DNA from: Oleispira sp036960605
Lineage (GTDB): Bacteria > Pseudomonadota > Gammaproteobacteria > Pseudomonadales > Oceanobacteraceae
Reading direction: 5' to 3'
Assembly: GCA_036960605.1 (NCBI GenBank)
Contig: JBALXI010000001.1
Location: 186,001-250,000, forward strand
Length of the DNA stretch: 64,000 bases
In this document: positions 43,534 to 53,136 of the stretch, piece by piece
How the letters are laid out: every line of letters begins with the position of its first letter
How positions within the stretch are numbered: the stretch's first letter is position 1
The notes under the pieces: model-generated
Told to the model about the DNA's origin: nothing
Seen by the model: the letters and a program-made list of their open reading frames with translations, nothing else
The model's database searches: none
Made by a program: the position numbers and the translations under genes

Positions 43534-44181
43534 ATGAGTCAGGGAGTGCTTGAATCGATGCTTGATTCGTATAAGGGTAATGACATCATGGGTACATTAG
43601 TTCCTATGGTTGTAGAGCAGACCGCTCGTGGAGAGCGTTCATACGATATTTATTCACGTTTATTAAAAGAGCGTGTTATTTTCATAGTGGGTCAAGTAGA
43701 AGACCATATGGCGAATCTGGTTGTTGCTCAGATGCTATTTTTGGAATCTGAAAACCCAGATAAAGATATTCATTTGTATATCAACTCCCCAGGTGGCTCA
43801 GTCACTGCGGGTATGTCGATTTACGATACTATGCAGTTCATTAAACCTAACGTAAGCACCATGTGTATTGGTCAAGCTTGCAGTATGGGTGCATTTTTAT
43901 TGAATGCTGGTGCAGAAGGTAAGCGTTTTTGTCTGCCTAATTCTCGCGTCATGATTCACCAGCCAAGTGGTGGTGCTCAAGGTCAAGCGACGGATATTCA
44001 GATTCAAGCGAATAATATTCAAGAAACAAAAGATCGACTGAATCGAATTATGGCCAAGCATTCTGGTCAAACAGTTGAGCAGGTTGCTCAAGATACCGAG
44101 CGTGATAACTTCATGAGTGCTGAAGAAGCAGTGAAGTATGGCTTGATCGATAAAGTATTAGAGAGCCGTAACGCAGAATAG
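43534..44181 (+). CDS. clpP: ATP-dependent Clp protease proteolytic subunit
   Basis: A serine protease subunit that forms the 14-mer chamber capped by ClpX. The catalytic residues are visible: Ser117 in Q-A-C-S-M-G-A, His142 in M-I-H-Q-P-S-G-G and an Asp near residue 191 (Q-D-T-E-R-D). The mature part from LVPMVVEQTARGERSYDIYS onward matches the family. The start is uncertain: ATG 43534 gives 215 residues, while ATG 43558 (after AGGGAG) and ATG 43588 (after AAGGG) are also possible. The N-terminal segment is normally a cleaved propeptide, so the choice matters little for function. Confidence 0.95.
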   Translation: MSQGVLESMLDSYKGNDIMGTLVPMVVEQTARGERSYDIYSRLLKERVIFIVGQVEDHMANLVVAQMLFLESENPDKDIHLYINSPGGSVTAGMSIYDTMQFIKPNVSTMCIGQACSMGAFLLNAGAEGKRFCLPNSRVMIHQPSGGAQGQATDIQIQANNIQETKDRLNRIMAKHSGQTVEQVAQDTERDNFMSAEEAVKYGLIDKVLESRNAE

Positions 44182-44217
44182 CGTACGGCATCAAATGTAA
44201 GTTAATGAGGCAGTCGA

Positions 44218-45504
44218 ATGACCGACGACACTAAAGGCAAAGGCGAAGATAACGGCAAGTTGCTGTACTGCTCCTTTTGTGGCAAAAGTCAGCATGAAGT
44301 GCGTAAGCTGATTGCTGGCCCTTCTGTATTCATTTGCGATGAGTGCGTTGATTTATGCAACGACATCATTCGTGAAGAAGTTCAAGAAGCCGAGAATAAA
44401 AGCGATTCGGATAGTTTACCGACGCCAAAAGAAATTAAAGGTACTCTTGATGAGTATGTGATTGGCCAAGACAAAGCAAAGATTGTTTTGTCGGTAGCGG
44501 TTTACAATCACTATAAGCGCTTGCAGTTCGGTGAACGCAAGGGTGACGTTGAACTTTCAAAGAGTAATATCTTATTAATCGGTCCAACGGGTAGTGGTAA
44601 GACACTATTGGCTGAGACTTTGGCACGTCTATTGAACGTTCCTTTCACCATTGCAGATGCGACGACCTTAACGGAAGCCGGCTATGTAGGTGAAGATGTT
44701 GAGAATATTATTCAGAAGTTGTTGCAGAAGTGTGACTACGATGTAGAAAAAGCTCAGCGTGGCATCGTTTATATCGATGAAATTGATAAGATTTCACGTA
44801 AGTCTGACAACCCATCCATTACTCGTGATGTTTCGGGTGAGGGTGTGCAGCAAGCTTTGCTTAAGTTGATTGAAGGCACCGTTGCTTCAGTTCCTCCTCA
44901 GGGTGGACGTAAGCATCCGCAGCAAGAATTTTTGCAGGTTGATACTTCTAATATGTTGTTCATCTGTGGTGGTGCGTTTGCGGGTCTAGACCAGCTAATT
45001 CGTGACCGTTCAGAAAAGAGCAGTATTGGTTTCTCTGCCACTGTAAAAGGCAAGGATGAAGAAAGATCAATAGGTGATCTGTTGCGTTCGGTAGAGCCAG
45101 GTGATTTGGTTAAGTATGGCCTAATTCCTGAGTTTATTGGTCGTCTGCCAGTAGTTGCGACGCTTGATGAGCTTGATGAAGATGCGTTAATTCAGATCTT
45201 GACCGAGCCTAAGAACTCTTTAGTTAAGCAATATCAAAAGTTATTTGATATGGAAGATGCTGAGCTAGAGTTCCGTGATTCAGCACTTAAAGCGGTAGCT
45301 CATAAGGCGATGGCGCGTAAGATTGGAGCGCGTGGATTACGTTCGATTCTAGAAGGTATCTTGCTCAACAGTATGTACAAGATTCCATCTGAAGAAAATG
45401 TAACGAAGGTTGTTATTGACGAAGGTGTAATCAATGGCGATTCTGAGCCATTATTCATCTATGAGTCTAGCGATGTTGATAAAGTTGCCCCAGATGATGC
45501 TTAA
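44218..45504 (+). CDS. clpX: ATP-dependent Clp protease ATP-binding subunit ClpX
   Basis: AAA+ unfoldase of 428 residues that feeds substrates to ClpP. The N-terminal zinc-binding domain has C18, C21, C40 and C43; Walker A is G-P-T-G-S-G-K-T; Walker B is Y-I-D-E-I-D-K-I; and the R-F-I-G-R-L-type segment E-F-I-G-R-L-P is present. GAGG precedes the ATG. It lies 36 nt after clpP and ends at a strong terminator. Confidence 0.97.
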   Translation: MTDDTKGKGEDNGKLLYCSFCGKSQHEVRKLIAGPSVFICDECVDLCNDIIREEVQEAENKSDSDSLPTPKEIKGTLDEYVIGQDKAKIVLSVAVYNHYKRLQFGERKGDVELSKSNILLIGPTGSGKTLLAETLARLLNVPFTIADATTLTEAGYVGEDVENIIQKLLQKCDYDVEKAQRGIVYIDEIDKISRKSDNPSITRDVSGEGVQQALLKLIEGTVASVPPQGGRKHPQQEFLQVDTSNMLFICGGAFAGLDQLIRDRSEKSSIGFSATVKGKDEERSIGDLLRSVEPGDLVKYGLIPEFIGRLPVVATLDELDEDALIQILTEPKNSLVKQYQKLFDMEDAELEFRDSALKAVAHKAMARKIGARGLRSILEGILLNSMYKIPSEENVTKVVIDEGVINGDSEPLFIYESSDVDKVAPDDA

Positions 45505-45536
45505 TCTCTGAGCAATATGTATTAGCATTGTAAAAG

Positions 45537-45561
45537 AAAGGGCCGTTTGGCCCTTTTTTTT
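45537..45561 (+). terminator. clpX terminator
   Basis: AAAGGGCC-GTTT-GGCCCTTT followed by a run of T residues, 32 nt after the clpX stop. Confidence 0.92.
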
Positions 45562-45602
45562 CATCTTTTTTTCGTCTTTTTTTATGCTTTCCTATATTAG
45601 TC

Positions 45603-45627
45603 CTTGTTTTTTCAATCAATGCCCGCA
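45603..45627 (+). promoter_or_regulatory. Possible sigma-32 (heat-shock) promoter of lon
   Basis: CTTGTT (45603-45608) and CCCGCA (45622-45627), spaced 13 bp, weakly resemble the heat-shock consensus CTTGAA and CCCCAT. lon is a heat-shock gene in relatives, but the match is imperfect. Confidence 0.25.
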
Positions 45628-45684
45628 ACTCTATAAATAATGTGATTTAAATGTGGCAGTTCCAATAGAGTATTAAGGTTTATT

Positions 45685-48075
45685 ATGAGTCAAGATTACC
45701 TGCCGTTGTTGCCTTTGCGTGACGTCGTAGTATTTCCAAGTATGGTCATCCCTTTGTTTGTGGGGAGAGCTAAATCCATTGCTGCTTTAGAAGATGCAAT
45801 GGCACAAGATAAGCGCGTTATGCTGGTTGCCCAGAAAGATGCTAGTCATGACAATCCTGATGCCAGTGATCTAAACCAAGTCGGTACAGTCGCTAATATT
45901 TTACAGCTGCTTAAGTTACCAGACGGTACGGTTAAGGTATTGGTTGAAGGGGACTATCGTGCCACTTTAGTTGAATTAATTGACGAAGATAATTTATTCC
46001 GTTGTCACGCAGAGAGTTTGGTCGATCCTGATCTTTCAGAGCGCGAAAACGAAGTCTTGGTGCGCTCTTTAACCGGGCACTTTGAGCAATACGTCCAGCT
46101 ATCTAAAAAAGTACCGAGTGAAGTTCTATCGACTATTTCGGGTATTGAAGATGCCTGTCGCCTAGCAGATACCATTGCCGCGCATATCTCTTTAAAGCTT
46201 GATGAAAAGCAGTCTGTGCTTGAGATGATCAATATTCAGGAGCGTGTTGAGCACTTGATGGGTGTTATGGAATCTGAAATTGACCTCTTTAAGGTTGAGA
46301 AACGTATTCGTGGCCGCGTTAAAAAACAGATGGAAAAGAGTCAGCGCGAGTATTATTTGAATGAGCAAATGAAAGCCATTCAAAAAGAATTAGGGGATAT
46401 GGAAGATGCCCCTAATGAAATGGAAGAGCTACAGCGCAAGATTACTGATTCAGGTATGACCAAAGAAGCGCAAGACAAGACAGAAGCTGAGCTTAAAAAA
46501 CTAAAGATGATGTCACCGATGTCGGCAGAGGCCTCTGTCGTGCGTGGTTATATCGACTGGATGATCGGTATTCCGTGGAAGAAGCGCAGCCGCATCAGTC
46601 ATGATCTGAAAAAGGCCAAAGAAATACTCGATGCCGAGCATTATGGCCTGGAAGAAGTTAAAGAGCGTGTTTTAGAATATTTAGCGGTGCAGAACCGTGT
46701 TAAGAAGGTTCGTGGTGCGATCCTATGCTTAGTAGGACCTCCTGGTGTCGGTAAAACGTCTTTAGGCCAGTCTATTGCGCGTGCGACCAATCGTAAGTTT
46801 GTCCGTATGGCATTAGGTGGCGTACGTGATGAAGCCGAGATTCGTGGCCATCGACGTACTTATATCGGTTCTATGCCGGGTAAGTTAATTCAGAAAATAT
46901 CGAAAGTAGGGGTTAAGAATCCGCTTTTCTTATTGGATGAAATTGACAAGATGGGTATGGATCAGCGTGGCGATCCGGCATCGGCTCTATTGGAAGTATT
47001 GGATCCGGAGCAAAACGATAGCTTCAACGATCATTATTTAGAAGTTGATTACGATCTTTCCGATACTATGTTTATTTGTACTTCTAATAGTATGAATATC
47101 CCAGGTCCATTATTGGATCGTATGGAAGTGATCCGCATTCCGGGTTATACCGAAGACGAAAAATTAAATATTGCGATACGCTATCTTTTGCCTAAACAAA
47201 TTAAAGTGAATGGCTTGAAAGCGAAGGAAATAACGGTTGCTGATGATCGCATACGTGATGTCATTCGTTATTATACCCGTGAAGCGGGTGTTCGATCTTT
47301 AGAGCGTGAATTAGCCAAGCTTTGTCGTCGTGTCGTGAAAGCTAATATGCTAGCGGATAAAGCGAGCAATATTGAGATCACTGAAGAGCTCTTGGAAGAT
47401 TACTTAGGTGTTCATAAATGCAGCTTTGGTTTAGCCGGTGTTGATAATCAGGTAGGTCAGGTAACAGGTTTAGCTTGGACTTCAGTTGGTGGAGAATTGT
47501 TGACACTGGAATCAGCGGTAACGTCGGGTAAGGGGCGTATTACAAAAACCGGATCATTGGGTGATGTGATGCAAGAATCTATTCAGGCTGCTTTAACCGT
47601 TGTTAGAAGTCGAGCGCAGGCTTTGGGTGTTGCTGAAGATTTTATTGAAAAACACGACCTACATATTCACGTACCTGAAGGGGCAACACCAAAAGATGGG
47701 CCGAGTGCCGGTGTTGGTATGGCAACTGCGCTAGTATCTTCTATGACCGGGATTCCAGTACGCGCTGATGTGGCGATGACGGGTGAAATCACTTTACGCG
47801 GTAAGGTATTAGCAATTGGTGGGCTAAAAGAGAAGCTGCTGGCAGCTCATCGTGGTGGGATTCGCACTGTTATCATTCCCAAGGAAAATGAAAAAGACTT
47901 ACGTGAAATTCCTGAAAACATCCAAGAAAATCTAGAAATCATTCCCGTTGAATGGATTGATGAAGTTTTGGATATTGCCTTAGAAAGCAAGCCTGAGCCA
48001 TTAGTTGGTGAAATAGTGAGCAAAGATGAGGCTCAAATCAAAAAAGATAGTAAAAGTCGTCCAAGCACCCACTAA
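45685..48075 (+). CDS. lon: ATP-dependent protease Lon
   Basis: A 796-residue AAA+ serine protease: N-terminal substrate domain (about 1-300), Walker A GPPGVGKTSL (about 351-360), Walker B F-L-L-D-E-I-D-K-M, and the C-terminal protease domain with the Ser in P-K-D-G-P-S-A-G and the Lys in GGLKEKLLAAHRGG. It degrades damaged and regulatory proteins. AAGG lies upstream of the ATG. It has its own promoter region and is followed by hupB with a separate promoter. Confidence 0.97.
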   Translation: MSQDYLPLLPLRDVVVFPSMVIPLFVGRAKSIAALEDAMAQDKRVMLVAQKDASHDNPDASDLNQVGTVANILQLLKLPDGTVKVLVEGDYRATLVELIDEDNLFRCHAESLVDPDLSERENEVLVRSLTGHFEQYVQLSKKVPSEVLSTISGIEDACRLADTIAAHISLKLDEKQSVLEMINIQERVEHLMGVMESEIDLFKVEKRIRGRVKKQMEKSQREYYLNEQMKAIQKELGDMEDAPNEMEELQRKITDSGMTKEAQDKTEAELKKLKMMSPMSAEASVVRGYIDWMIGIPWKKRSRISHDLKKAKEILDAEHYGLEEVKERVLEYLAVQNRVKKVRGAILCLVGPPGVGKTSLGQSIARATNRKFVRMALGGVRDEAEIRGHRRTYIGSMPGKLIQKISKVGVKNPLFLLDEIDKMGMDQRGDPASALLEVLDPEQNDSFNDHYLEVDYDLSDTMFICTSNSMNIPGPLLDRMEVIRIPGYTEDEKLNIAIRYLLPKQIKVNGLKAKEITVADDRIRDVIRYYTREAGVRSLERELAKLCRRVVKANMLADKASNIEITEELLEDYLGVHKCSFGLAGVDNQVGQVTGLAWTSVGGELLTLESAVTSGKGRITKTGSLGDVMQESIQAALTVVRSRAQALGVAEDFIEKHDLHIHVPEGATPKDGPSAGVGMATALVSSMTGIPVRADVAMTGEITLRGKVLAIGGLKEKLLAAHRGGIRTVIIPKENEKDLREIPENIQENLEIIPVEWIDEVLDIALESKPEPLVGEIVSKDEAQIKKDSKSRPSTH

Positions 48076-48081
48076 GGTCGC

Positions 48082-48110
48082 TTGACGTCTGCAGGTTGGG
48101 TTGGTATAAA
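48082..48110 (+). promoter_or_regulatory. Sigma-70 promoter of hupB
   Basis: TTGACG (48082-48087) and TATAAA (48105-48110) are spaced exactly 17 bp apart, 87 bp before the hupB start. It begins a few bases after the lon stop codon. Confidence 0.75.
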
Positions 48111-48196
48111 TCTTGGCTCAATTAAAGATTGCTGTACGAATTCAGCTTGCTAGTTACAAAAATTATTAGCGTATATAAATAAAAAGGGGATTTAGT

Positions 48197-48469
48197 GTGA
48201 ACAAATCAGAATTAGTAGATTCTATCGCTGCTCAGGCAGACATTCCAAAAGCAGTTGCAGGTCGTGCATTAGATGCAATGATTGAAAGCATTGGTGGCGC
48301 TTTGAAAGATGGCGATCAGGTTGCATTAGTTGGCTTTGGTACTTTCTTAGTTAAAGAACGTGCTGCTCGTACTGGCCGTAACCCACAAACGGGTGAGCCA
48401 ATTCAGATTAAAGCGGCTAAAGTGCCAAGCTTTAAGCCAGGTAAAGCTCTTAAAGACGCTGTTAACTAA
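48197..48469 (+). CDS. hupB: DNA-binding protein HU (beta-type)
   Basis: A 90-residue nucleoid protein. It has the HU signature G-F-G-T-F-x-V-K-E-R-A-A-R and the arm sequence R-N-P-Q-T-G, with the conserved proline that intercalates into DNA. It starts with GTG, preceded by AAAAGGGG. The position downstream of lon is the usual hupB place. It ends at a strong terminator. Confidence 0.97.
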   Translation: MNKSELVDSIAAQADIPKAVAGRALDAMIESIGGALKDGDQVALVGFGTFLVKERAARTGRNPQTGEPIQIKAAKVPSFKPGKALKDAVN

Positions 48470-48488
48470 ACCAGTTGATACCGTTAAT

Positions 48489-48517
48489 AAACGCATCTTA
48501 TGGATGCGTTTTTTTTT
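48489..48517 (+). terminator. hupB terminator
   Basis: AAACGCATC / GATGCGTTT 9-bp stem with a 5-nt loop and a T tract, about 20 nt after hupB. Confidence 0.92.
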
Positions 48518-48550
48518 GCTCGCTGCTTAAAAGAAAGATTTGGAGATCTC

Positions 48551-50404
48551 ATGTTGCAGAATATTCGCGATAATTCACAAGGTACTATCGCAAAAATCAT
48601 CGTCGGTTTTATTATTATTACCTTCGCATTGTTTGGTATTGAATCTATTGTTGCATTAGGGAACAGTGAATCTGCCCCTGCTACAGTAAATGGTACTGAC
48701 ATCGAAGAGGTGGAGATTTTGCGTTTAGTTGAAATGCAAAAGAACCGTTTTCGTCAGCAGTTTGGTGAAAATTATGATGAGAGCCTATTTAATGATAGTT
48801 TCTTACGTCAATCTGCCCTAGAGCAGTTGATCGAACAAAAGGTTGCCGTAACTCAGGCTCGTGAGCTGGGTGGTTACGTATCAACTCAATCGGTTGATAA
48901 AGCAATTTTAGCCTCACCAGAATTCCAGCAAGATGGCGAATTTTCAAGTGACCGTTTTAAAATGGTTCTTCGTCGTAGTGCACTAACGCCATTGGCATAC
49001 CGTGCTGTTCTAGAAGAACAAGCATTGGTTACTCAGCTTCAATTGGGTACTGGCTTAACGGATACGGCACTGCCTTTCGAAGTGAAGCGTCAGCAAGCTT
49101 TGAAAACTGAACAGCGTGATTATGAATACGTCGTTTTTAATACCGCTGATCTGAAAAAAGAAATTCAATTATCTGCTGAAGATGTTCAAGAGTTTTATGC
49201 GGCTAATAGTCAGCGTTATAAAACGGAAGAACAGGTTTCTGTTGATTATGTTGTTTTGAATAAATCTGACCTACATGCCGACATTGATGTTGATGGCGAG
49301 CAAATCGATCAGGCTTATCAAGACTATCTTGATCAGCAGGGCGAAACTGAAGAGCGTAAAGCGAGTCATATCCTTGTCGAAATTAATGACGAGCGAAATG
49401 ATGATGCTGCCTCAGCTTTGGCACAACAGCTATCAGTTAAGGCAATTAGCGGTGAAGATTTTTCTCAGCTAGCGAAAGAGCACTCTGACGACATTGGTTC
49501 TAAAAATGTTGGCGGCGAACTTGGCTTTAATACTCGTGGTGGTTTCGTTACTGAATTTGACGACGCATTATTCACGATGACAGAAGGTCAGGTCTCTGAA
49601 CCGGTTAAAACTGAGTTTGGTTATCACGTGATTAAGCTTGAAGCTATTCGCAAGCCTGACGTTATGTCTAAAGAAGCTAAACAAGTTGATCTTATCGCTG
49701 AGATTAAGGCTTCACAGATTAACGAAATGTTCGCAGAGCAGTCTGAAGCGTTAGCCGCAGCCGCATTTGAAAATGACAACATTGAAAATCTGATCGAAAA
49801 TAGTGATTTAGGTCTTAAGGCGATGAACTCCGGTTTATTCAGTCGTTCTCAAGGCATGAATATCGCTCTTAACCCATCGATACGTAAAGCAGCTTTTGAA
49901 GAAAAAGTATTGGCTGATCGTGAGTTGAGTGACTTGATAGAAATTTCTGCTGATCAGATAGTCGTTATAGGCTTGAGTAAGCACGTTGAGCCTACGGTAA
50001 AGCCTTTAGCAGATGTTAAAGTTATTATTGAAGGACAATTGCTGACTGAGAAAGCAAATGAGCTTGCCAATGAAAAAGCCAACGAGCTAGTAGCAAATCT
50101 TGCCGCAGGTGACGCATCTGTTACTTGGCTTCAAGTTAAAGCCGCGACGTTTTCTGACGCAGGTGATGCACCGGCAGAATTAAACAAAGCCGTGTTTGCT
50201 TTAGCTAAACAGGCGGGTGAAGTCGCTTCAACTAAAGTGGCCAATGGTCAAGCGGTAGCCCGTTTGAAGTCTATTGCCCAGGTTGAGGTTGCTGTATCTG
50301 CTGAAGAGCAGGCAGCGATTAGCCAAGCAAAAGCGAATGAGAGTTTCTATGTGTATCGTGAGTGGGCTAAAGCTAACTCTGATATTGAACGTAGTGGTTC
50401 TTAA
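48551..50404 (+). CDS. ppiD: Periplasmic folding chaperone PpiD (SurA_N and parvulin domains)
   Basis: A 617-residue inner-membrane-anchored chaperone. The N-terminal anchor helix is at about residues 15-35, then a SurA-like chaperone region, a parvulin domain (about 275-375) with K-A-S-H-I-L-V and the G-E-L-G-F and F-G-Y-H-V-I-K motifs, and a C-terminal helical part. It helps proteins emerging from the Sec translocon. The start is ATG 48551 with GGAGATCTC directly upstream; the frame extends to 48500 into the hupB terminator, which rules out the longer start. Confidence 0.94.
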   Translation: MLQNIRDNSQGTIAKIIVGFIIITFALFGIESIVALGNSESAPATVNGTDIEEVEILRLVEMQKNRFRQQFGENYDESLFNDSFLRQSALEQLIEQKVAVTQARELGGYVSTQSVDKAILASPEFQQDGEFSSDRFKMVLRRSALTPLAYRAVLEEQALVTQLQLGTGLTDTALPFEVKRQQALKTEQRDYEYVVFNTADLKKEIQLSAEDVQEFYAANSQRYKTEEQVSVDYVVLNKSDLHADIDVDGEQIDQAYQDYLDQQGETEERKASHILVEINDERNDDAASALAQQLSVKAISGEDFSQLAKEHSDDIGSKNVGGELGFNTRGGFVTEFDDALFTMTEGQVSEPVKTEFGYHVIKLEAIRKPDVMSKEAKQVDLIAEIKASQINEMFAEQSEALAAAAFENDNIENLIENSDLGLKAMNSGLFSRSQGMNIALNPSIRKAAFEEKVLADRELSDLIEISADQIVVIGLSKHVEPTVKPLADVKVIIEGQLLTEKANELANEKANELVANLAAGDASVTWLQVKAATFSDAGDAPAELNKAVFALAKQAGEVASTKVANGQAVARLKSIAQVEVAVSAEEQAAISQAKANESFYVYREWAKANSDIERSGS

Positions 50405-50438
50405 TCTGAGCTAGCTTAGATGTGAAGTCGTTAAAGAA

Positions 50439-50474
50439 GCATTAAAAAAGGAGCCTAGGCTCCTTTTTTAATGC
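50439..50474. terminator. Bidirectional terminator between ppiD and fabI
   Basis: A perfect 36-bp palindrome whose half is GCATTAAAAAAGGAGCCT; it provides GGAGCC stems with A6 and T6 tracts on either strand, between convergent genes. Confidence 0.9.
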
Positions 50475-50499
50475 TTGTCATAAATATGAGAGAAAGCGC

Positions 50500-51306
50500 T
50501 TAACTTTCTACGTTATCTTCCATCTCTTCCAAACTCATCGCGCAGCTATTGAAACCGGCATCAACATAAATAGTTTGTGCAGTAATACCTGATGCCAAAT
50601 CAGAACATAAGAACATAGCGCTATTACCCACTTCGGCAATGGTCACGTTACGTTTTAGCGGCGCTCGTTCGGCATTACGCTTCAACATTTTACGAAAGTT
50701 CTTAATACCAGATGCTGCTAAGGTTCTTATCGGTCCAGCAGAGATGGCATTGACGCGAATGCCCTCTGGTCCAAGGCTGCCCGCTAAATAGCGCACTGAG
50801 GCTTCTAGGCTAGCCTTGGCAAGGCCCATAACATTGTAGTTAGGCAGTGTTTGCTGTGAGCCATGATAGGTCAGCGTCAATAGGCTACCATTTCGCCCTT
50901 GCAACATAGGTCGAGCCGCTTTTGCGAGTGCGACAAAGCTATAAGCACTAATGTCATGAGCAATGTGAAAGCCTTCGCGAGTAGTGGCGGCTAAATAATC
51001 TCCATCCAATTCATGGCCAGGTGCAAAGCCTACCGAGTGCACCAGAATATCCAGACCGTCCCATTCTTTACCTAAGGCCTCAAATACCTGCTGAATTTGT
51101 TCATCGCTGGCCACGTCGCAAGGCAATACAATACTTGAGCCCCATTGAGCGGCCATTTTCTCAACCCGACCTTTTAACTTTTCACCCTGGTAGGTAAACG
51201 CTAATTCAGCGCCTTGCTGGTAAAAGGCTTCAGCAATACCTGATGCGATTGATAGCTTACTGGCAACTCCGACGATTAAAACTTTTTTACCGGCTAATAA
51301 ACCCAT
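50500..51306 (-). CDS. fabI: Enoyl-[acyl-carrier-protein] reductase (NADH) FabI
   Basis: A 268-residue short-chain dehydrogenase-type reductase that completes each elongation cycle of fatty acid synthesis. The FabI-specific NAD motif G-V-A-S-K-L-S-I-A-S and the active-site pattern with Tyr in L-T-Y-H-G and N-Y-N-V-M-G-L-A-K (Tyr-x6-Lys) are present. AAGGAAGCACC precedes the ATG. It is 48 nt downstream of yejF on the same strand, so it may receive read-through from the transporter operon besides any own promoter. Confidence 0.95.
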   Translation of the reverse strand: MGLLAGKKVLIVGVASKLSIASGIAEAFYQQGAELAFTYQGEKLKGRVEKMAAQWGSSIVLPCDVASDEQIQQVFEALGKEWDGLDILVHSVGFAPGHELDGDYLAATTREGFHIAHDISAYSFVALAKAARPMLQGRNGSLLTLTYHGSQQTLPNYNVMGLAKASLEASVRYLAGSLGPEGIRVNAISAGPIRTLAASGIKNFRKMLKRNAERAPLKRNVTIAEVGNSAMFLCSDLASGITAQTIYVDAGFNSCAMSLEEMEDNVES

Positions 51307-51354
51307 GGTGCTTCCTTATAATTTTTTAAATTTATATCAATTAAAGATTATGAC

Positions 51355-53136
51355 TTAGGCTAACCTGTTCTCTTCGAGAGGCCAAGCCGGTATTGAGGCA
51401 ATTAACTGTTGCGTATAACGTTGTTGTGGCTGATCACAAATTTGCAATGCTGGCCCATACTCAATAATTTCACCTTGATGCATCACTGCAATATTATCGG
51501 CAATGTGACGCACGACAGAAAGATCGTGGGTAATGAATACCATCGATAGATGAAGTTTTTGCTGTAGTTCGACTAATAAATTCAGAATTTGAGCTTGCAC
51601 AGAAACGTCCAATGCCGATACCGGTTCATCACAGACTAAAAGCTTTGGTTCCAACATCAGTGCTCTAGCAATGCCGATACGTTGTTTTTGGCCACCGGAA
51701 AATTCATGCGGGTAGCGTGATAAAATAGTCGCTGGCAATCCGACCAATAAAAGCATGTCTTTTGCTTTCTCTATTTGGCTGCGGGTATCACCTATTTTAT
51801 GGATTATAAGTGCTTCTGTTAACAGCGTTTGAATCGTATGGCGGCTGTTCAGTGATTCTTGCGGATCTTGAAAGATGAACTGTATGTTTCTTGCTAACGG
51901 TAAGCGCTTTATCGAATTGAGTACTTGGCCTTGAAATATTATAGCGCCCGAACTTGCGGTTAATAGCCCAGACATTATTTTCGCGAGCGTGGTCTTGCCA
52001 CTGCCAGACGTGCCGACAATGCCCAGCGTCTGCCCCTTTAATAACTCTAATGATACTTCTTTAACCGCCTGAAAATCGTGTTTTTTAAAACTCAAGATTG
52101 ATGAACTTAACTCAAAGCTTTTATTCACTTGGCTGAGGCTTAGAATAACCTCTCGGTCCGTTTTGCCTACAGTAGCATTATCTTTACTGGGATCATTGAT
52201 CGCGTGCTGATTGAATAGGCTTTTATCAAGATCATATTGCAGTAAAACTTGATTGAACCGTTGTCTCTGTTGTTCTTCAGTCTCTGCGCTACTGTCAGCC
52301 TGTTGAATACTCGGTAGGGGCTGACGGCAGGGATGCTGTTTTGATGGACTGCATAGTAATAATGCTCGGCTATAGGGATGCTGAGGCTGATGAAACAGCT
52401 GCTGAATACTGGCGCGTTCAATGATACGTCCTGCATACATGACTAAGGCGTACTCACACATTTGTGCAATAACTCCCAAGTCGTGGCTAATAAATAGCAG
52501 GCTAGTATTATATTTTTTTTGTAAAGAACGCAGTAAGTCCAGTATCTGAGCTTGAATCGTTACATCGAGCGCTGTGGTAGGTTCATCAGCAATAATTAAT
52601 TCAGGACGACATGAAAGTGCCATGGCAATCATTACACGTTGACGCATCCCTCCCGATAATTGGTGAGGATAGTTGTGCTGCCTCTCACTCGGCTGATCAA
52701 TACCCACATCGGTTAATAATTCCAAGGTTTGCTGTTGGATATTCTTCTTGCTCAGCTGAGGATAATGCAGCTTAATTTGTTCCGCGATTTGGCTAAAAAT
52801 TGTGCGGACAGGATTCAAAGCCGTCATCGGCTCCTGAAAAATCATGGCAATTTTATTGCCTCTAATCTGATTAAGCGCTGGGCTATCGAGGGTTACTATA
52901 TCCACGCCGCGGTACAATATATTGCCGCGCCTAATTTTTATATCGGGCTGAGGTAACAAGCGCATAATGGCTTGTACGGTTAAGCTTTTACCACAGCCTG
53001 ATTCACCGACGATACCGATCGCTTCGCCTCGCTTCAGCTTAAAACTGATGCCTTTAACTAAGTCGTGCCAAGAGTCGCCTTGCTTAACCGCAATGGTTAA
53101 ATCAATAACTTCTAATAAAACATCATCTTTTGTCAT
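51355..53136 (-). CDS. yejF: Peptide ABC transporter ATPase with two fused nucleotide-binding domains (YejF type)
   Basis: A 593-residue protein with two complete ABC halves. The first has Walker A GESGCGKSL (about residues 43-51), signature LSGGMRQRVMIAMAL and Walker B L-I-I-A-D-E-P-T-T; the second has Walker A GTSGSGKTT, FSGGQKQRIGIARAL and L-L-V-C-D-E-P-V-S. This fused form is typical of YejF, while Dpp and Opp systems use two separate genes. The start overlaps the end of yejA by 4 nt (ATGA), giving strong coupling. Confidence 0.94.
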   Translation of the reverse strand: MTKDDVLLEVIDLTIAVKQGDSWHDLVKGISFKLKRGEAIGIVGESGCGKSLTVQAIMRLLPQPDIKIRRGNILYRGVDIVTLDSPALNQIRGNKIAMIFQEPMTALNPVRTIFSQIAEQIKLHYPQLSKKNIQQQTLELLTDVGIDQPSERQHNYPHQLSGGMRQRVMIAMALSCRPELIIADEPTTALDVTIQAQILDLLRSLQKKYNTSLLFISHDLGVIAQMCEYALVMYAGRIIERASIQQLFHQPQHPYSRALLLCSPSKQHPCRQPLPSIQQADSSAETEEQQRQRFNQVLLQYDLDKSLFNQHAINDPSKDNATVGKTDREVILSLSQVNKSFELSSSILSFKKHDFQAVKEVSLELLKGQTLGIVGTSGSGKTTLAKIMSGLLTASSGAIIFQGQVLNSIKRLPLARNIQFIFQDPQESLNSRHTIQTLLTEALIIHKIGDTRSQIEKAKDMLLLVGLPATILSRYPHEFSGGQKQRIGIARALMLEPKLLVCDEPVSALDVSVQAQILNLLVELQQKLHLSMVFITHDLSVVRHIADNIAVMHQGEIIEYGPALQICDQPQQRYTQQLIASIPAWPLEENRLA